Shown piece after piece: positions 1 to 7,989 of a stretch of DNA of 20,210 nt. Each line of letters starts with the position of its first letter. Within the stretch, counting starts at the first letter, position 1. The translations under genes and the position numbers were made by a program. Origin of the DNA: Candidatus Kuenenia stuttgartensis (GTDB taxonomy: Bacteria > Bacteroidota > Bacteroidia > Flavobacteriales_D > Crocinitomicaceae); contig CALPRR020000022.1 in assembly GCA_943326025.2 (NCBI GenBank), positions 1-20,210 of the forward strand. Direction: 5' to 3'. Below the pieces are notes generated by a model. That model was given only the letters and a program-made list of their open reading frames with translations. It was not told the DNA's origin and searched no databases.

Positions 1-2628
1 AGAGTTGTCATAATCGAAAAGCAATTCAATTTTTTTAATTTGTGCTTGAAAAGTTACAGCATCCAATGCTTCATTTGCGATTTGTAAGATATTAGATTTA
101 TGAATTTCTAATTCTAATTTACCTGCTTCAATTTTTGAGAAATCTAAAATATCATCTATAACACCTAATAATGAGTTAGCTGATTGAATTATAGTATTAC
201 TAAATAATTCTTGAGTTGCATCTAATTTAGTTGTTTTCAATAAGTCAGAAAATCCAATGATACCATTTAGAGGAGTTCTGATTTCATGACTCATATTTGC
301 TAAAAAATCAGATTTTGCAATATTTGCTTGTTCTGCTTTTTCTTTTGCTGAAATTAATTCAGATTCGATTTCATGTTGCTTTGTAATGTCTTGATAAGCA
401 CCATATAATCTTTCAAATTCACCATTTTTATAAGCAACTTCCCCTTTACATTTTACCCATTTAGTAATGTTAGTATATGTTTTTATTTGAAGAATAATTT
501 CAAATGTTTCGCCAGATAATATCGAATGTTGAGATGAAGATAAAAGTAATTCAAGATTTTTTCCAGGATAAAAAACTTTTAAATCCTCAAAGTTTGTGAT
601 AAAATCTTCAGGTAATTCAAAAATTTCTCTTGTTAATTGGGACCAGTATACTGAATTATCTTTGTTATATTCCCAAGCACCTACTTGAGCAATTTTATTT
701 GTTTGAAATAACATTTCTTCGTTTCTAAGAATGATATTTTCTATTTTTTTTCTTTCAGTAATATCAGTAAAACTACAGACAACACCTCTATTGTTGGGCA
801 TTAAAACAGCATTAATATTTATCCATGTTAATTCATTGTTAGGTTTGTGTACCCCCATTACATCATTTAAAATGGTCTTTCCTGTAGCTAAAGTTCTCAT
901 TGCAGGATGTGTTTCTCCAGGATAATCAGTTCCATCTTCATGAATAGCTCTCCATGAAGGATCAATGGATTTTTTTCCAATCATTTGGTCGTAGCTCAAT
1001 CCTAAAATTTTTTCAGCAGCGGGATTACAATGAAGAATTGCCCCTGTAATATCTTGTAAGACAATGCCTTCATTTAAAGTTTTAATGACTGTATCTAAAT
1101 TATCTTTTATTTTTTCAAATTCTTGTTCGATTAATTTTCTTTCAGTAATGTCTTGAACAGTTCCTTTAATTCCAATATATTTTCCGTTCGAATCATAATA
1201 AGGTGAGCTGATTGTATATAGATATTTTTCTTTATTATTTACAATTAATTTCCGTTCAATTCTGAATGTTTCTTTATTGTTTATTGAGTTTTTTATAGTG
1301 GTTTCAAACGAGTTAAATTGCTGTTTGTTCATACTTTGATTGAACTGTTTTAACAATTCTTCATCTTTTATAGTATTGTCAATTTCATATATATTATACA
1401 TTTCATCAGACCAAAATAGCTGCATTTTCTGTTCATTAAATTCCCAATTCCCAATTTTAGAAATGAATTGTGCCTCTTTTAATTTTTCTTGGTTCATTAA
1501 CAACTGACGTTTGTATTCCATTTCAATTGTTAAATCATTGTGTGTACCAATCATTCTTAATGGTTTACCATCACTATTCCATTCGACAATTTTACCTCGA
1601 TCTAAGATCCATTTGTATGAGCCGTCTTTACAAAGAATTCTATGCATGCTTTCATAAAATGATGTTAAACCATTTAAATGTTTTTCAATTTCTTTTTCGG
1701 CTAATGAAATGTCTTCAGGATGAACTCTTTTCGTCCATTCATCTACATGGTTTGATATTTCATCGATGTTAAAACCAAGTGTTTTTTTCCAGGCATCTGA
1801 AAAATAGGTTTCATTGGTTAAAATATTCCAATCCCATAATCCGTAATTTGAATTTTCAATTGCAATTTTCCAACGTTCATCAGCTATCTTTTTTTCTTCT
1901 TGCTGAATAATTTCTTTTGTTACATCTCTTTCTATTGCAATGAAATATTCTATTTGATTCTTTTCATCATAAATTGGAGATATATTTATATTTAGCCAAT
2001 ATTCTTTGCCTGATTTTGAATAATTTAAAATGTTTACATCAATTTCTTCTTTTTGTTTGACTGCTTTTCGAATATCTTCAACCGTATTTTGATTGGTTTT
2101 TTTCCCTTGCAAAAGTGAACCAGGTTTTTTACCTATTACTTCTTCTTTTGTATATTCACTTATTTTACTAAAAGCATTATTTACCCAGACAATTTGTCCT
2201 GATGGATTTGTAATTACTACAGCATCTTTTGTTTTAGATACAACTTTTGTAATTAAATGAAATTCTTCTTCCTTTTTTATTTGTTCAGAAATATCTCTTC
2301 CTATTCCATATAAATCTCCAGTTTCTTTATCGATATTTCCTTTCCAACTAATGTATTTATAATTACCATTTTTTGTCTTATAACGATTTACTATTACATC
2401 TGAACCTCCTCTATCTTCAAATTTTTTATTTATTTCGATTTTTGTATGGTCAAGATCTTCAGCATGAATAAATTTAGTAAATGGATTATTCAAAACATCA
2501 CTTATTTCCCACTCTAATATATTTGTAAAAGCAGGATTGATATTTTTAAAATTTCCATCAGGACCTACAATACAGATGATATCCATCGATAAATTAAAAA
2601 TCTTTTTAAACTGGTTTTGATCTTCCAT
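1..2628 (-). CDS. Multi-PAS sensor histidine kinase, C-terminus beyond the window
   Basis: My own translation of the minus strand gives 876 residues with no stop before the window edge. Six successive PAS/PAC units are visible. Their PAC ends have the usual RDIS / RDVT / NDLT / QDITERK / TDITERK / QDITK form, near residues 113, 234, 366, 493, 622 and 745. A short helical linker leads to a HisKA dimerisation domain with the H-box MSHEIRTPLNG; the likely phospho-accepting His is residue 781. The sequence leaves the window at the start of the ATP-binding domain. No signal peptide or membrane segment is seen, so the sensor is probably cytoplasmic and reads small ligands, redox state or light through the PAS units. 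The start ATG lies 42 bases after the response-regulator gene, so the two are probably co-transcribed. The missing part should hold the HATPase domain and perhaps receiver domains. The signal cannot be deduced. Confidence 0.93.
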   Translation of the reverse strand, partial: MEDQNQFKKIFNLSMDIICIVGPDGNFKNINPAFTNILEWEISDVLNNPFTKFIHAEDLDHTKIEINKKFEDRGGSDVIVNRYKTKNGNYKYISWKGNIDKETGDLYGIGRDISEQIKKEEEFHLITKVVSKTKDAVVITNPSGQIVWVNNAFSKISEYTKEEVIGKKPGSLLQGKKTNQNTVEDIRKAVKQKEEIDVNILNYSKSGKEYWLNINISPIYDEKNQIEYFIAIERDVTKEIIQQEEKKIADERWKIAIENSNYGLWDWNILTNETYFSDAWKKTLGFNIDEISNHVDEWTKRVHPEDISLAEKEIEKHLNGLTSFYESMHRILCKDGSYKWILDRGKIVEWNSDGKPLRMIGTHNDLTIEMEYKRQLLMNQEKLKEAQFISKIGNWEFNEQKMQLFWSDEMYNIYEIDNTIKDEELLKQFNQSMNKQQFNSFETTIKNSINNKETFRIERKLIVNNKEKYLYTISSPYYDSNGKYIGIKGTVQDITERKLIEQEFEKIKDNLDTVIKTLNEGIVLQDITGAILHCNPAAEKILGLSYDQMIGKKSIDPSWRAIHEDGTDYPGETHPAMRTLATGKTILNDVMGVHKPNNELTWININAVLMPNNRGVVCSFTDITERKKIENIILRNEEMLFQTNKIAQVGAWEYNKDNSVYWSQLTREIFELPEDFITNFEDLKVFYPGKNLELLLSSSQHSILSGETFEIILQIKTYTNITKWVKCKGEVAYKNGEFERLYGAYQDITKQHEIESELISAKEKAEQANIAKSDFLANMSHEIRTPLNGIIGFSDLLKTTKLDATQELFSNTIIQSANSLLGVIDDILDFSKIEAGKLELEIHKSNILQIANEALDAVTFQAQIKKIELLFDYDNS

Positions 2629-2670
2629 TTATATTATTATTCTTAAGTTAATTAATAAATCATCAAATTA

Positions 2671-3054
2671 TCATTTAACGTGTTCAATAATTTTTTCGAT
2701 TAATTGAATTGCTTCATAAGGTTTTGAAACATAATCATTCATTCCTGCTTCAAAACACTTTTCTTTTACATCTTTTGTAACATCAGCTGATACAGCGATT
2801 ATTGGAATTATAGATTTTATCGGATCTTTTAGATTTCTAATGGCAAAAGTTGTTTCATAACCATTCATTTCAGGCATCATCAAATCCATTAATAAAATCT
2901 GAAAATCAGCTTTTTCTAATGCTTCAATTGCTAATTTACCATTATCAGCAATTTCAACTTCAAAGCCTTCTTTTTGTAAAATTGTTTTAATCAACAATTG
3001 ATTAATCGCATTGTCTTCTGCAACTAAAATTGAAATTGATTTATAATTTACCAT
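2671..3054 (-). CDS. Single-domain response regulator (CheY-like receiver)
   Basis: This 127-residue protein is only a receiver domain. It has the acidic pair E13-D14 (LVAEDN), the phospho-acceptor D57 in LLMDLMMPEMNGYE, the switch residue S89 in AVSAD and the conserved K111 in YVSKPY. There is no DNA-binding or enzymatic output domain. The EDNAINQ and MDLMMPEMNGYE style is that of receivers usually fused to hybrid histidine kinases, so it may be a detached receiver serving the PAS kinase directly downstream. It would then act in a phosphorelay or by protein contact. It is the first gene of the minus-strand pair and is divergent from mnmD across a 217-base gap. The partner assignment is inferred from position only. 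Confidence 0.95.
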   Translation of the reverse strand: MVNYKSISILVAEDNAINQLLIKTILQKEGFEVEIADNGKLAIEALEKADFQILLMDLMMPEMNGYETTFAIRNLKDPIKSIIPIIAVSADVTKDVKEKCFEAGMNDYVSKPYEAIQLIEKIIEHVK

Positions 3055-3112
3055 AGAGTTTTTAGTATATGTGGATGATTATTCTTTATTCTTTTCAGTA
3101 TCTTTTATTAAT

Positions 3113-3120
3113 CAAATTTA
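3113..3120 (-). promoter_or_regulatory. Candidate -7 promoter box for the response regulator-kinase pair
   Basis: On the minus strand this reads TAAATTTG and fits the Bacteroidota -7 consensus TAnnTTTG. It lies about 58 bases before the response-regulator ATG. No TTG is found at the expected distance upstream, so the call rests on the -7 box alone. Confidence 0.4.
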
Positions 3121-3136
3121 AGAATTAAAATAATAT

Positions 3137-3180
3137 CTTTAATTACTTTAAATTTCTTTAAATATTTCTTTTTTGAATTT
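3137..3180. repeat. Degenerate tandem CTTTAAAT-type units in the divergent intergenic gap
   Basis: Four successive units start with CTTT: CTTTAATTA, CTTTAAATTT, CTTTAAATATTT and CTTTTTTGAATTT. They lie between the two divergent promoters. They could be a binding region or a curved A/T tract, but in DNA this AT-rich chance is a serious alternative. Confidence 0.3.
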
Positions 3181-3248
3181 ATTGCAAGATTTAAATCCAT
3201 TTATAATTTTTGAAAATCTTTCTTTTAGAGATTAAATTCTTTTTGTGT

Positions 3249-3256
3249 TAATTTTG
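3249..3256 (+). promoter_or_regulatory. Candidate -7 promoter box for mnmD
   Basis: The sequence TAATTTTG matches TAnnTTTG and is followed by CAAA. It lies 15 bases before the ATG at 3272, so the leader would be only about ten bases. An in-frame GTG at 3245 lies inside or upstream of this box, which argues against that codon as the start. No -33 TTG is seen at standard spacing. Confidence 0.5.
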
Positions 3257-3271
3257 CAAATAAATAAATTT

Positions 3272-3937
3272 ATGAAAAGAGAGGTTATAAACACTGCTGA
3301 TGGATCTAAAACTATTCGTTTAGTTGATTTAGATGAAAATTATCATTCTAGTCATGGAGCACTTCAAGAAGCAGAACATGTTTTTATTCATAATGGGATT
3401 TTAGCATTTAAAGACGAAAAGCATCTTGCCATATTTGAAATGGGATTTGGTACAGGGCTAAATGCTTTTTTGACTTGTTTATATTCTCTAGAAAATGATT
3501 TAAAAATTGATTATGATGGAATTGAAGCATATCCAGTTTCAATAGAGGAAATAAATCAATTGGATTATGACTCATTAAAAGGTAATGATTATAGTTCCCT
3601 TTTTGATAAAATACATTCGACTTCTTGGGATGAGAAAAATGAAATTAATTCAAATTTTGCTTTGACAAAAATTGAAAATAAAATTCAAAATTTTTCTTTT
3701 CAAAACGAAAAATATGATATAGTTTATTATGATGCATTTGGACCTAGAGCTCAAGAGGAAATGTGGTCATTAGAAATTTTTCAAAAATTATATACATCCA
3801 TTAAAGAAGGAGGTTTTTTAGTAACCTATTGTGCAAAAGGGCAAGTAAAAAGAGATCTTAAAACTGCAGGATTCAATATTGAAGCATTACCTGGGCCTCC
3901 AGGAAAAAGGGAAATGACAAGAGCTTGGAAGAGGTGA
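3272..3937 (+). CDS. mnmD: tRNA U34 methyltransferase, MnmD-like (stand-alone MnmC methylase domain)
   Basis: This 221-residue SAM-dependent methyltransferase belongs to the family that makes 5-methylaminomethyl-(2-thio)uridine at the wobble base of tRNAs by methylating the 5-aminomethyl intermediate. The SAM-binding loop FEMGFGTGLN is at residues 55-64. An acidic ribose-binding motif (IEAYP) is at 84-88. The family motif YYDAFGPRAQEEMW is at 152-165, and the C-terminal GPPGKREMTRAW at 208-219. There is no FAD-dependent oxidase half as in Escherichia coli MnmC, so it is the single-domain form. I chose ATG 3272 over an in-frame GTG at 3245 because the latter coincides with the promoter box and adds residues without family similarity. 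The gene converges on the rsmF-like gene, and its TGA stop lies in the left arm of the inverted repeat at 3935-3993. It has a tRNA-modification neighbour, tilS. Confidence 0.9.
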   Translation: MKREVINTADGSKTIRLVDLDENYHSSHGALQEAEHVFIHNGILAFKDEKHLAIFEMGFGTGLNAFLTCLYSLENDLKIDYDGIEAYPVSIEEINQLDYDSLKGNDYSSLFDKIHSTSWDEKNEINSNFALTKIENKIQNFSFQNEKYDIVYYDAFGPRAQEEMWSLEIFQKLYTSIKEGGFLVTYCAKGQVKRDLKTAGFNIEALPGPPGKREMTRAWKR

Positions 3938-3993
3938 CTTCGACTTACTCAATCATCTTCTATTATTTTGTTGACTGAGCGGAACCGAAGTCA
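3935..3993. terminator. Imperfect inverted repeat between convergent genes, likely bidirectional terminator and dispersed repeat
   Basis: The left arm (3935-3955) starts TGACTTCG and ends CTCAATCA. The right arm (3972-3993) starts TGACTGAG and ends CGAAGTCA. The arms pair over TGACTTCG/CGAAGTCA and CTCA-TCA/TGA-TGAG, with a mismatched middle and a 16-base T-rich loop. The right arm is richer in G+C than its surroundings. It resembles a short CTTCGGTTCCGCTCAGT-type repeat that I recall as common between genes of flavobacteria. The mnmD stop codon is the first three bases of the left arm. The stop codon of the rsmF-like gene is in the loop, and its last codons are in the right arm. Confidence 0.65.
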
Positions 3994-5321
3994 ACATTCA
4001 TTCTAATTCTCCATTCTTTTGGATACAAATTATTGAAACGATTTCCAATGTTTTTAATCCATCCAAGCGGTTCTTTTTCAAAAGTGATTAATTGAAATCC
4101 CATCGCGCCATTAATCGAAAAAGTATCTCCATGCAAATATTTTAGTGCTAAGTCTTTTTCTAAGTTGATACTATTACTTTTTTCAGAAATTCTTAAAAAT
4201 GGATTGAAAGCTAATTCTTCATGCGGAATAATTCCTTTTCTTGAAATCTCACCGATATTCGTTCCCATTTTAATTATATGCAAATTTGCTTGTAAATGAA
4301 GGAATTCATTTGTGAAATCTTTTGGAAAAGCTAATAATTTATCATTCCAATTGAAAATATTACATGTTTCTAGTTTTGCAAATTTTGAACAATCCAATAA
4401 ATCTTTTTGAAGTTTTAAATCATTGTTTCTGATAAGTTTATTCTTTTTGTTTTCATTTCCAATTTTCTGAAATACGGCAATATAAAAACCTTCAGTAGCA
4501 GTTTTTCCAGGAATACAGTAGAATCCTTTTTGAATTCTATCTTTTTGTATTGGTTCTTTCAACTCAACTGAAACAATTTCAGCTTCCAAATTATTTAACA
4601 ACCATTCTACATTGTTTTCATTTTCATCTTCGTTAAACGTACAAGTCGAATAAATTAAATATCCACCAGCTTTTAAAGAATCCCAAACATCCATGACAAT
4701 TCTTTTTTGTCTAGCCGCGCACAATTGAACATTGTCTTCCGTCCATTCCGTTCGAGCATTTGGATCTTTACGAAACATACCTTCCCCAGAACAAGGAGCA
4801 TCAACTACTATTGTATCAAAGAAATTTGGAATTTTCTCAAAATGTTCAGGATCATTGTTTGTGACAACAACATTTGTATGCCCCCATTTTGATAGGTTTT
4901 CTCTTAAAATTTTAGCTCTAGAATTAATTACTTCATTACTAACAAGCATTCCTTTATTATCCAAAAATGAAGCAATTAATGTACTTTTTCCTCCAGGTGC
5001 TGCACATAAATCTAAAATTTTAGGTTGTTCTGGAAGATTTAGTTGTCTCAAAATAGAATCTAAAACCATTGAGCCAGCTTCTTGCGGATAATACGTTCCA
5101 GCATGGAATAATGGATCTAAAGTAAATGAAGGTCTCTCAGTTAAATAATATCCATTTTGACACCAATCTATCTCTTTCTGAAATGGTAAATTTGGTTTGG
5201 TTTTGTGCGGATTTAATCTTACAGAAGTAGGAGCTTCTGTATTCAAATCCGTTAATAATTCATCTCCAAGGAAAAGATCATTTTTTACTCTATTTTCAAA
5301 TTTTATTGGGAATGGAATCAT
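3963..5321 (-). CDS. rsmF: RsmF-like rRNA (cytosine-C5)-methyltransferase, NOL1/NOP2/Sun family
   Basis: This 452-residue SAM-dependent RNA m5C methyltransferase shows the family motifs in order. The SAM loop LDLCAAPGGKST is at residues 104-114. Motif IV, VVDAPCSGEGMFRKDP, is near 172-187 with C177 releasing the product. Motif VI, YSTCTFN, carries the probable nucleophile C227. The C-terminal third resembles the PUA-like extension of RsmF (GWIKNIGNRFNNLYP), which favours RsmF over RsmB. The target is probably a 16S rRNA cytosine, but the exact position is not provable here. Its ATG overlaps the tilS stop by four bases, so translation is probably coupled. The last ten residues (VDFGSAQSTK) are encoded by the right arm of the inverted repeat at 3935-3993 and look like an acquired tail. 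Confidence 0.9.
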   Translation of the reverse strand: MIPFPIKFENRVKNDLFLGDELLTDLNTEAPTSVRLNPHKTKPNLPFQKEIDWCQNGYYLTERPSFTLDPLFHAGTYYPQEAGSMVLDSILRQLNLPEQPKILDLCAAPGGKSTLIASFLDNKGMLVSNEVINSRAKILRENLSKWGHTNVVVTNNDPEHFEKIPNFFDTIVVDAPCSGEGMFRKDPNARTEWTEDNVQLCAARQKRIVMDVWDSLKAGGYLIYSTCTFNEDENENNVEWLLNNLEAEIVSVELKEPIQKDRIQKGFYCIPGKTATEGFYIAVFQKIGNENKKNKLIRNNDLKLQKDLLDCSKFAKLETCNIFNWNDKLLAFPKDFTNEFLHLQANLHIIKMGTNIGEISRKGIIPHEELAFNPFLRISEKSNSINLEKDLALKYLHGDTFSINGAMGFQLITFEKEPLGWIKNIGNRFNNLYPKEWRIRMNVDFGSAQSTK

Positions 5322-6598
5322 TCTTGAATATTTTGTAACGTAATTTTTATAATTTCTTTTGAATGGTTGTTAGCAATATGTTTTGAACTAATTCGTATTC
5401 CAACGCACCAAATTATTGTCTCTTGATCAGTTAATACCAAAATATCTTTCTTTTTGAAAGTGGGAATTTTGGCATCTTTAATAATGTCAGATAAAAGTTT
5501 ACTTCCTTTTAAACCAATAGGTTGCATTCTATCTCCGTTTTGCCATTTACGAAGAATTAATTCACCTTTTAGTTTAGCTGAATCGATGTAAATTTCATTT
5601 TTTGTATAAAACTCAGGTAATGAATAAACCTTTTCAATAATTAATTCTGGTAATTTTATATTACTTACTTCAGCTTCGAAAACAAAACAATCCTCTTCTC
5701 TAGAAATTGAAATAAACGGACAATCTTCATTTTTTTCTAATCGAATATTTTTCCCTTTTTGTGAATTTCGAATTTTCTCTAAATCAATTAGTAATCCAGG
5801 TTTTTGGTTTAATTGTCTTAATAATTCAATTCGTTCTTCATTCGTTAGAGAATCAAATAAATCAAATGAGATGAAATTATCTTTTTTGATTTTCTTCAAA
5901 AAAACTGAAACTTTTTCTTCAATTAATGCTTGATTTTCTTGAAAAATTGATATCAAATGGTTAATACTTTCCTTCAAAGTTGGAATCGATTCGATTAATT
6001 CAGGTATTAGTATATTTCTAAGTATATTTCGTTTGTATTTATTTGTTTTATTTGAATAATCTTCTCTCCAATAAATTCTGTTTTCATTAGCATATTCGAT
6101 AATTAAATCTTTTGAGAATGAAAGTAAAGGTCTAATAAAACGATTGTTTTCCGCTTTCATACACGACATTCCCATCATTCCAGATTTTCTAGCAATATGC
6201 ATGAAAAAAGTTTCAATTTGATCATCTAAATGATGACCTAAAGCAATGTAGTTATTCTCCGATTTCGTTCTAAATTTCTCAAAGAAATCATAGCGAACAT
6301 TTCTAGCAACTTCCTGAAGATTACCTCCGAATTCATCTAATTGATCTTGAAGTTGAATATCGAATAAATGAAATGGAATAGTTAATTTTTGACAGGTTTT
6401 TTCAACCAATTCTTTATCTAAAATTGAGTCATCACCTCTTAAATTATAATTTACATGTAGTACTTCCATGTCAAAATGAAGTGAATGAAAAATTGATAAT
6501 AATGTCATAGAATCAACTCCACCACTGCAAGCTAAAAATATTTTTTTAGATTTTAAATGTATCCAATTTGCGGAGATATGTTGAATAATTTCACTCAT
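5318..6598 (-). CDS. tilS: tRNA(Ile)-lysidine synthase
   Basis: TilS attaches lysine to C34 of the CAU-anticodon tRNA-Ile, using ATP, so that the tRNA reads AUA and is charged with isoleucine; it is normally essential. The 426-residue length is close to the usual full length. The N-terminal PP-loop ATPase motif is FLACSGGVDS (residues 21-30). The core continues with the typical HVNYNLRGDDS and ALGHHLDDQIETFFM segments. The C-terminal TilS domain is recognisable from RKWQNGDRMQPIGLKGSKLL followed by KIPTFKKKDILVL. It is the middle gene of a minus-strand operon, overlapping pabB by 8 bases upstream and the rsmF-like gene by 4 bases downstream. No domain appears to be missing. Confidence 0.97.
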   Translation of the reverse strand: MSEIIQHISANWIHLKSKKIFLACSGGVDSMTLLSIFHSLHFDMEVLHVNYNLRGDDSILDKELVEKTCQKLTIPFHLFDIQLQDQLDEFGGNLQEVARNVRYDFFEKFRTKSENNYIALGHHLDDQIETFFMHIARKSGMMGMSCMKAENNRFIRPLLSFSKDLIIEYANENRIYWREDYSNKTNKYKRNILRNILIPELIESIPTLKESINHLISIFQENQALIEEKVSVFLKKIKKDNFISFDLFDSLTNEERIELLRQLNQKPGLLIDLEKIRNSQKGKNIRLEKNEDCPFISISREEDCFVFEAEVSNIKLPELIIEKVYSLPEFYTKNEIYIDSAKLKGELILRKWQNGDRMQPIGLKGSKLLSDIIKDAKIPTFKKKDILVLTDQETIIWCVGIRISSKHIANNHSKEIIKITLQNIQE

Positions 6599-7808
6599 TC
6601 ATTCCGTCTAAGATTCGTTTTACTTTAACGAAACATTCTTCATACTCTTTTTCAGGATCGGATAGAATTGTAATAGCACTTCCAACAGAACAAGTTAATT
6701 TTTTGTTCTTTTTATTATAAAGCAATGTTCGGATAACTACATTGAAATCAAAATCACCATTTGGTTTTATGTAACCCATTGTTCCAGAATATAATCCTCG
6801 GGTGAATGATTCATGTTCTTCGATTAATTCCATGACTCTTTTTTTGGGAGCACCGGTCATTGAGCCCATAGGAAATGTGGATTTAATGATATCAGTAAAA
6901 GAGACAGAAGGTTCAATCTCGCATGAAATTTTAGAAATCATTTGATGCACTGTTTCATATGAATAAATTTCACAGAGTTCATCAACTTTCACACTGTTTT
7001 TAGAAGCAATTTTTGATAAATCATTTCTAACCAGATCTACAATCATCACATTTTCTGATCTTTCTTTTGGGTCATTCTTTAAATCATTGATAAACTGATT
7101 ATCTTCTTCTTCAGTTTGCCCCCTTTTTTTGGTTCCTTTGATCGGTTCAGAACTTAATTTTAGATTGTGTTTTTTTATAAAACGTTCTGGACTTCCTCCA
7201 ATAACTGTCAATTCATCATGTTGGAAAAATGTCGAAAAAGGTGCTTTTGTAATTGAATTTAATTTGAAATAAGCATCTAATGTAAAATCCAAATCAATAT
7301 TATCGTCAATAAATTCTTGACAAAAATTGACTTCATAACAATCGCCTAATTGAATATGATTTTTTAAAGAATTTACTTTTTCAATGTATTCTTCCTTTGA
7401 AATTATCGGTTTGAAATTAAAATTATATGGATGGAAATTTTGATCAATTTCTTCCTCTAGAAAATTTTGAACGAAATCGAAACTTTCTTGACATTTTTCT
7501 CCTTGAACAAAAGAGAAATTTTCATTTTTCATTTCGACAACATATTGTGGTTTCCAAAAATAAATTAGTGGAAATTCAACTGAATCGTAATTGTTTGAAG
7601 ATAAATTGTGAATTTCATTTTTTAAATCATAACTCAAATAACCGAAAAGATAAGAGTTTATGTTTTTTTGAATAAATTTTTCTAATTCATCCAAAATGGA
7701 ATTAGGATAATCTAATTTTGAATCAAAACGTATTGACTCTCCTTTGCCAAAAGCTAGGACGCTATGTCCATTATTGGAATTTAAATAAGCAATTTTAAAA
7801 TTTTCCAT
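6591..7808 (-). CDS. pabB: Aminodeoxychorismate synthase component I (para-aminobenzoate synthase)
   Basis: This 405-residue chorismate-utilising enzyme converts chorismate to 4-amino-4-deoxychorismate with ammonia from a PabA glutaminase, an early step of folate synthesis. GGSPERF is at residues 204-210. EPIKGT at 221-226 carries Lys224; anthranilate synthase (TrpE) has Ala in this PIxGT motif, so this favours PabB. It is followed by VDLVRNDL (257-264), YETVHQM (284-290), FPMGSMTGAPK (312-322) and SVGSAIT (374-380), the usual chorismate-binding signature. The N-terminal third is weakly conserved and shorter than in TrpE, as expected for PabB. It is the first gene of the pabB-tilS-rsmF operon. 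Neither pabA nor pabC is in the window, so its partner must be encoded elsewhere. Confidence 0.93.
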   Translation of the reverse strand: MENFKIAYLNSNNGHSVLAFGKGESIRFDSKLDYPNSILDELEKFIQKNINSYLFGYLSYDLKNEIHNLSSNNYDSVEFPLIYFWKPQYVVEMKNENFSFVQGEKCQESFDFVQNFLEEEIDQNFHPYNFNFKPIISKEEYIEKVNSLKNHIQLGDCYEVNFCQEFIDDNIDLDFTLDAYFKLNSITKAPFSTFFQHDELTVIGGSPERFIKKHNLKLSSEPIKGTKKRGQTEEEDNQFINDLKNDPKERSENVMIVDLVRNDLSKIASKNSVKVDELCEIYSYETVHQMISKISCEIEPSVSFTDIIKSTFPMGSMTGAPKKRVMELIEEHESFTRGLYSGTMGYIKPNGDFDFNVVIRTLLYNKKNKKLTCSVGSAITILSDPEKEYEECFVKVKRILDGMNE

Positions 7809-7824
7809 TCAAAATATTGAGTAA

Positions 7825-7832
7825 CAAATTTA
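7825..7832 (-). promoter_or_regulatory. Candidate -7 promoter box for the pabB-tilS-rsmF operon
   Basis: On the minus strand this reads TAAATTTG, a full match to TAnnTTTG. It lies 16 bases before the pabB ATG, so the leader is predicted to be very short. No clear -33 TTG is present. The rest of the 181-base divergent gap is A/T-rich. It holds a weak hairpin, CTTGTTC / GAATAAG, at 7911-7930. Confidence 0.45.
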
Positions 7833-7964
7833 ATAAATTAATGGGATATTAGGTAAATATTTAAAATTCTAATAATGAATATCAGATGTTTGATGATGCT
7901 AATTAAGCGACTTGTTCTAGCTTGAATAAGAGAGTAGTATGTCGACTTTTTAATAGATTTTGTT

Positions 7965-7972
7965 TACATTTG
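7965..7972 (+). promoter_or_regulatory. Candidate -7 promoter box for the acyltransferase-GT-C pair
   Basis: TACATTTG matches TAnnTTTG and lies 17 bases before the ATG at 7990. No TTG is seen at the standard -33 spacing. Confidence 0.45.
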
Positions 7973-7989
7973 AGTTTAAAATATAAACA

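Noticed and set aside
731..1772. Plus-strand open frames of 64 and 100 codons
   Set aside because: They are antisense to the PAS repeats of the histidine kinase, whose reading frame is clearly coding.
3245..3271. GTG start at 3245 giving a nine-residue N-terminal extension of MnmD
   Set aside because: The codon lies within or upstream of the -7 box, and the added residues do not resemble the family; ATG 3272 is a better start.
4707..5091. Plus-strand open frames of 61 and 119 codons inside the rsmF-like gene
   Set aside because: They lie antisense to conserved methyltransferase motifs, have no family resemblance and have no promoter box.
6591..7808. Anthranilate synthase TrpE
   Set aside because: The PIKGT motif with Lys224 and the absence of neighbouring trp genes favour PabB.
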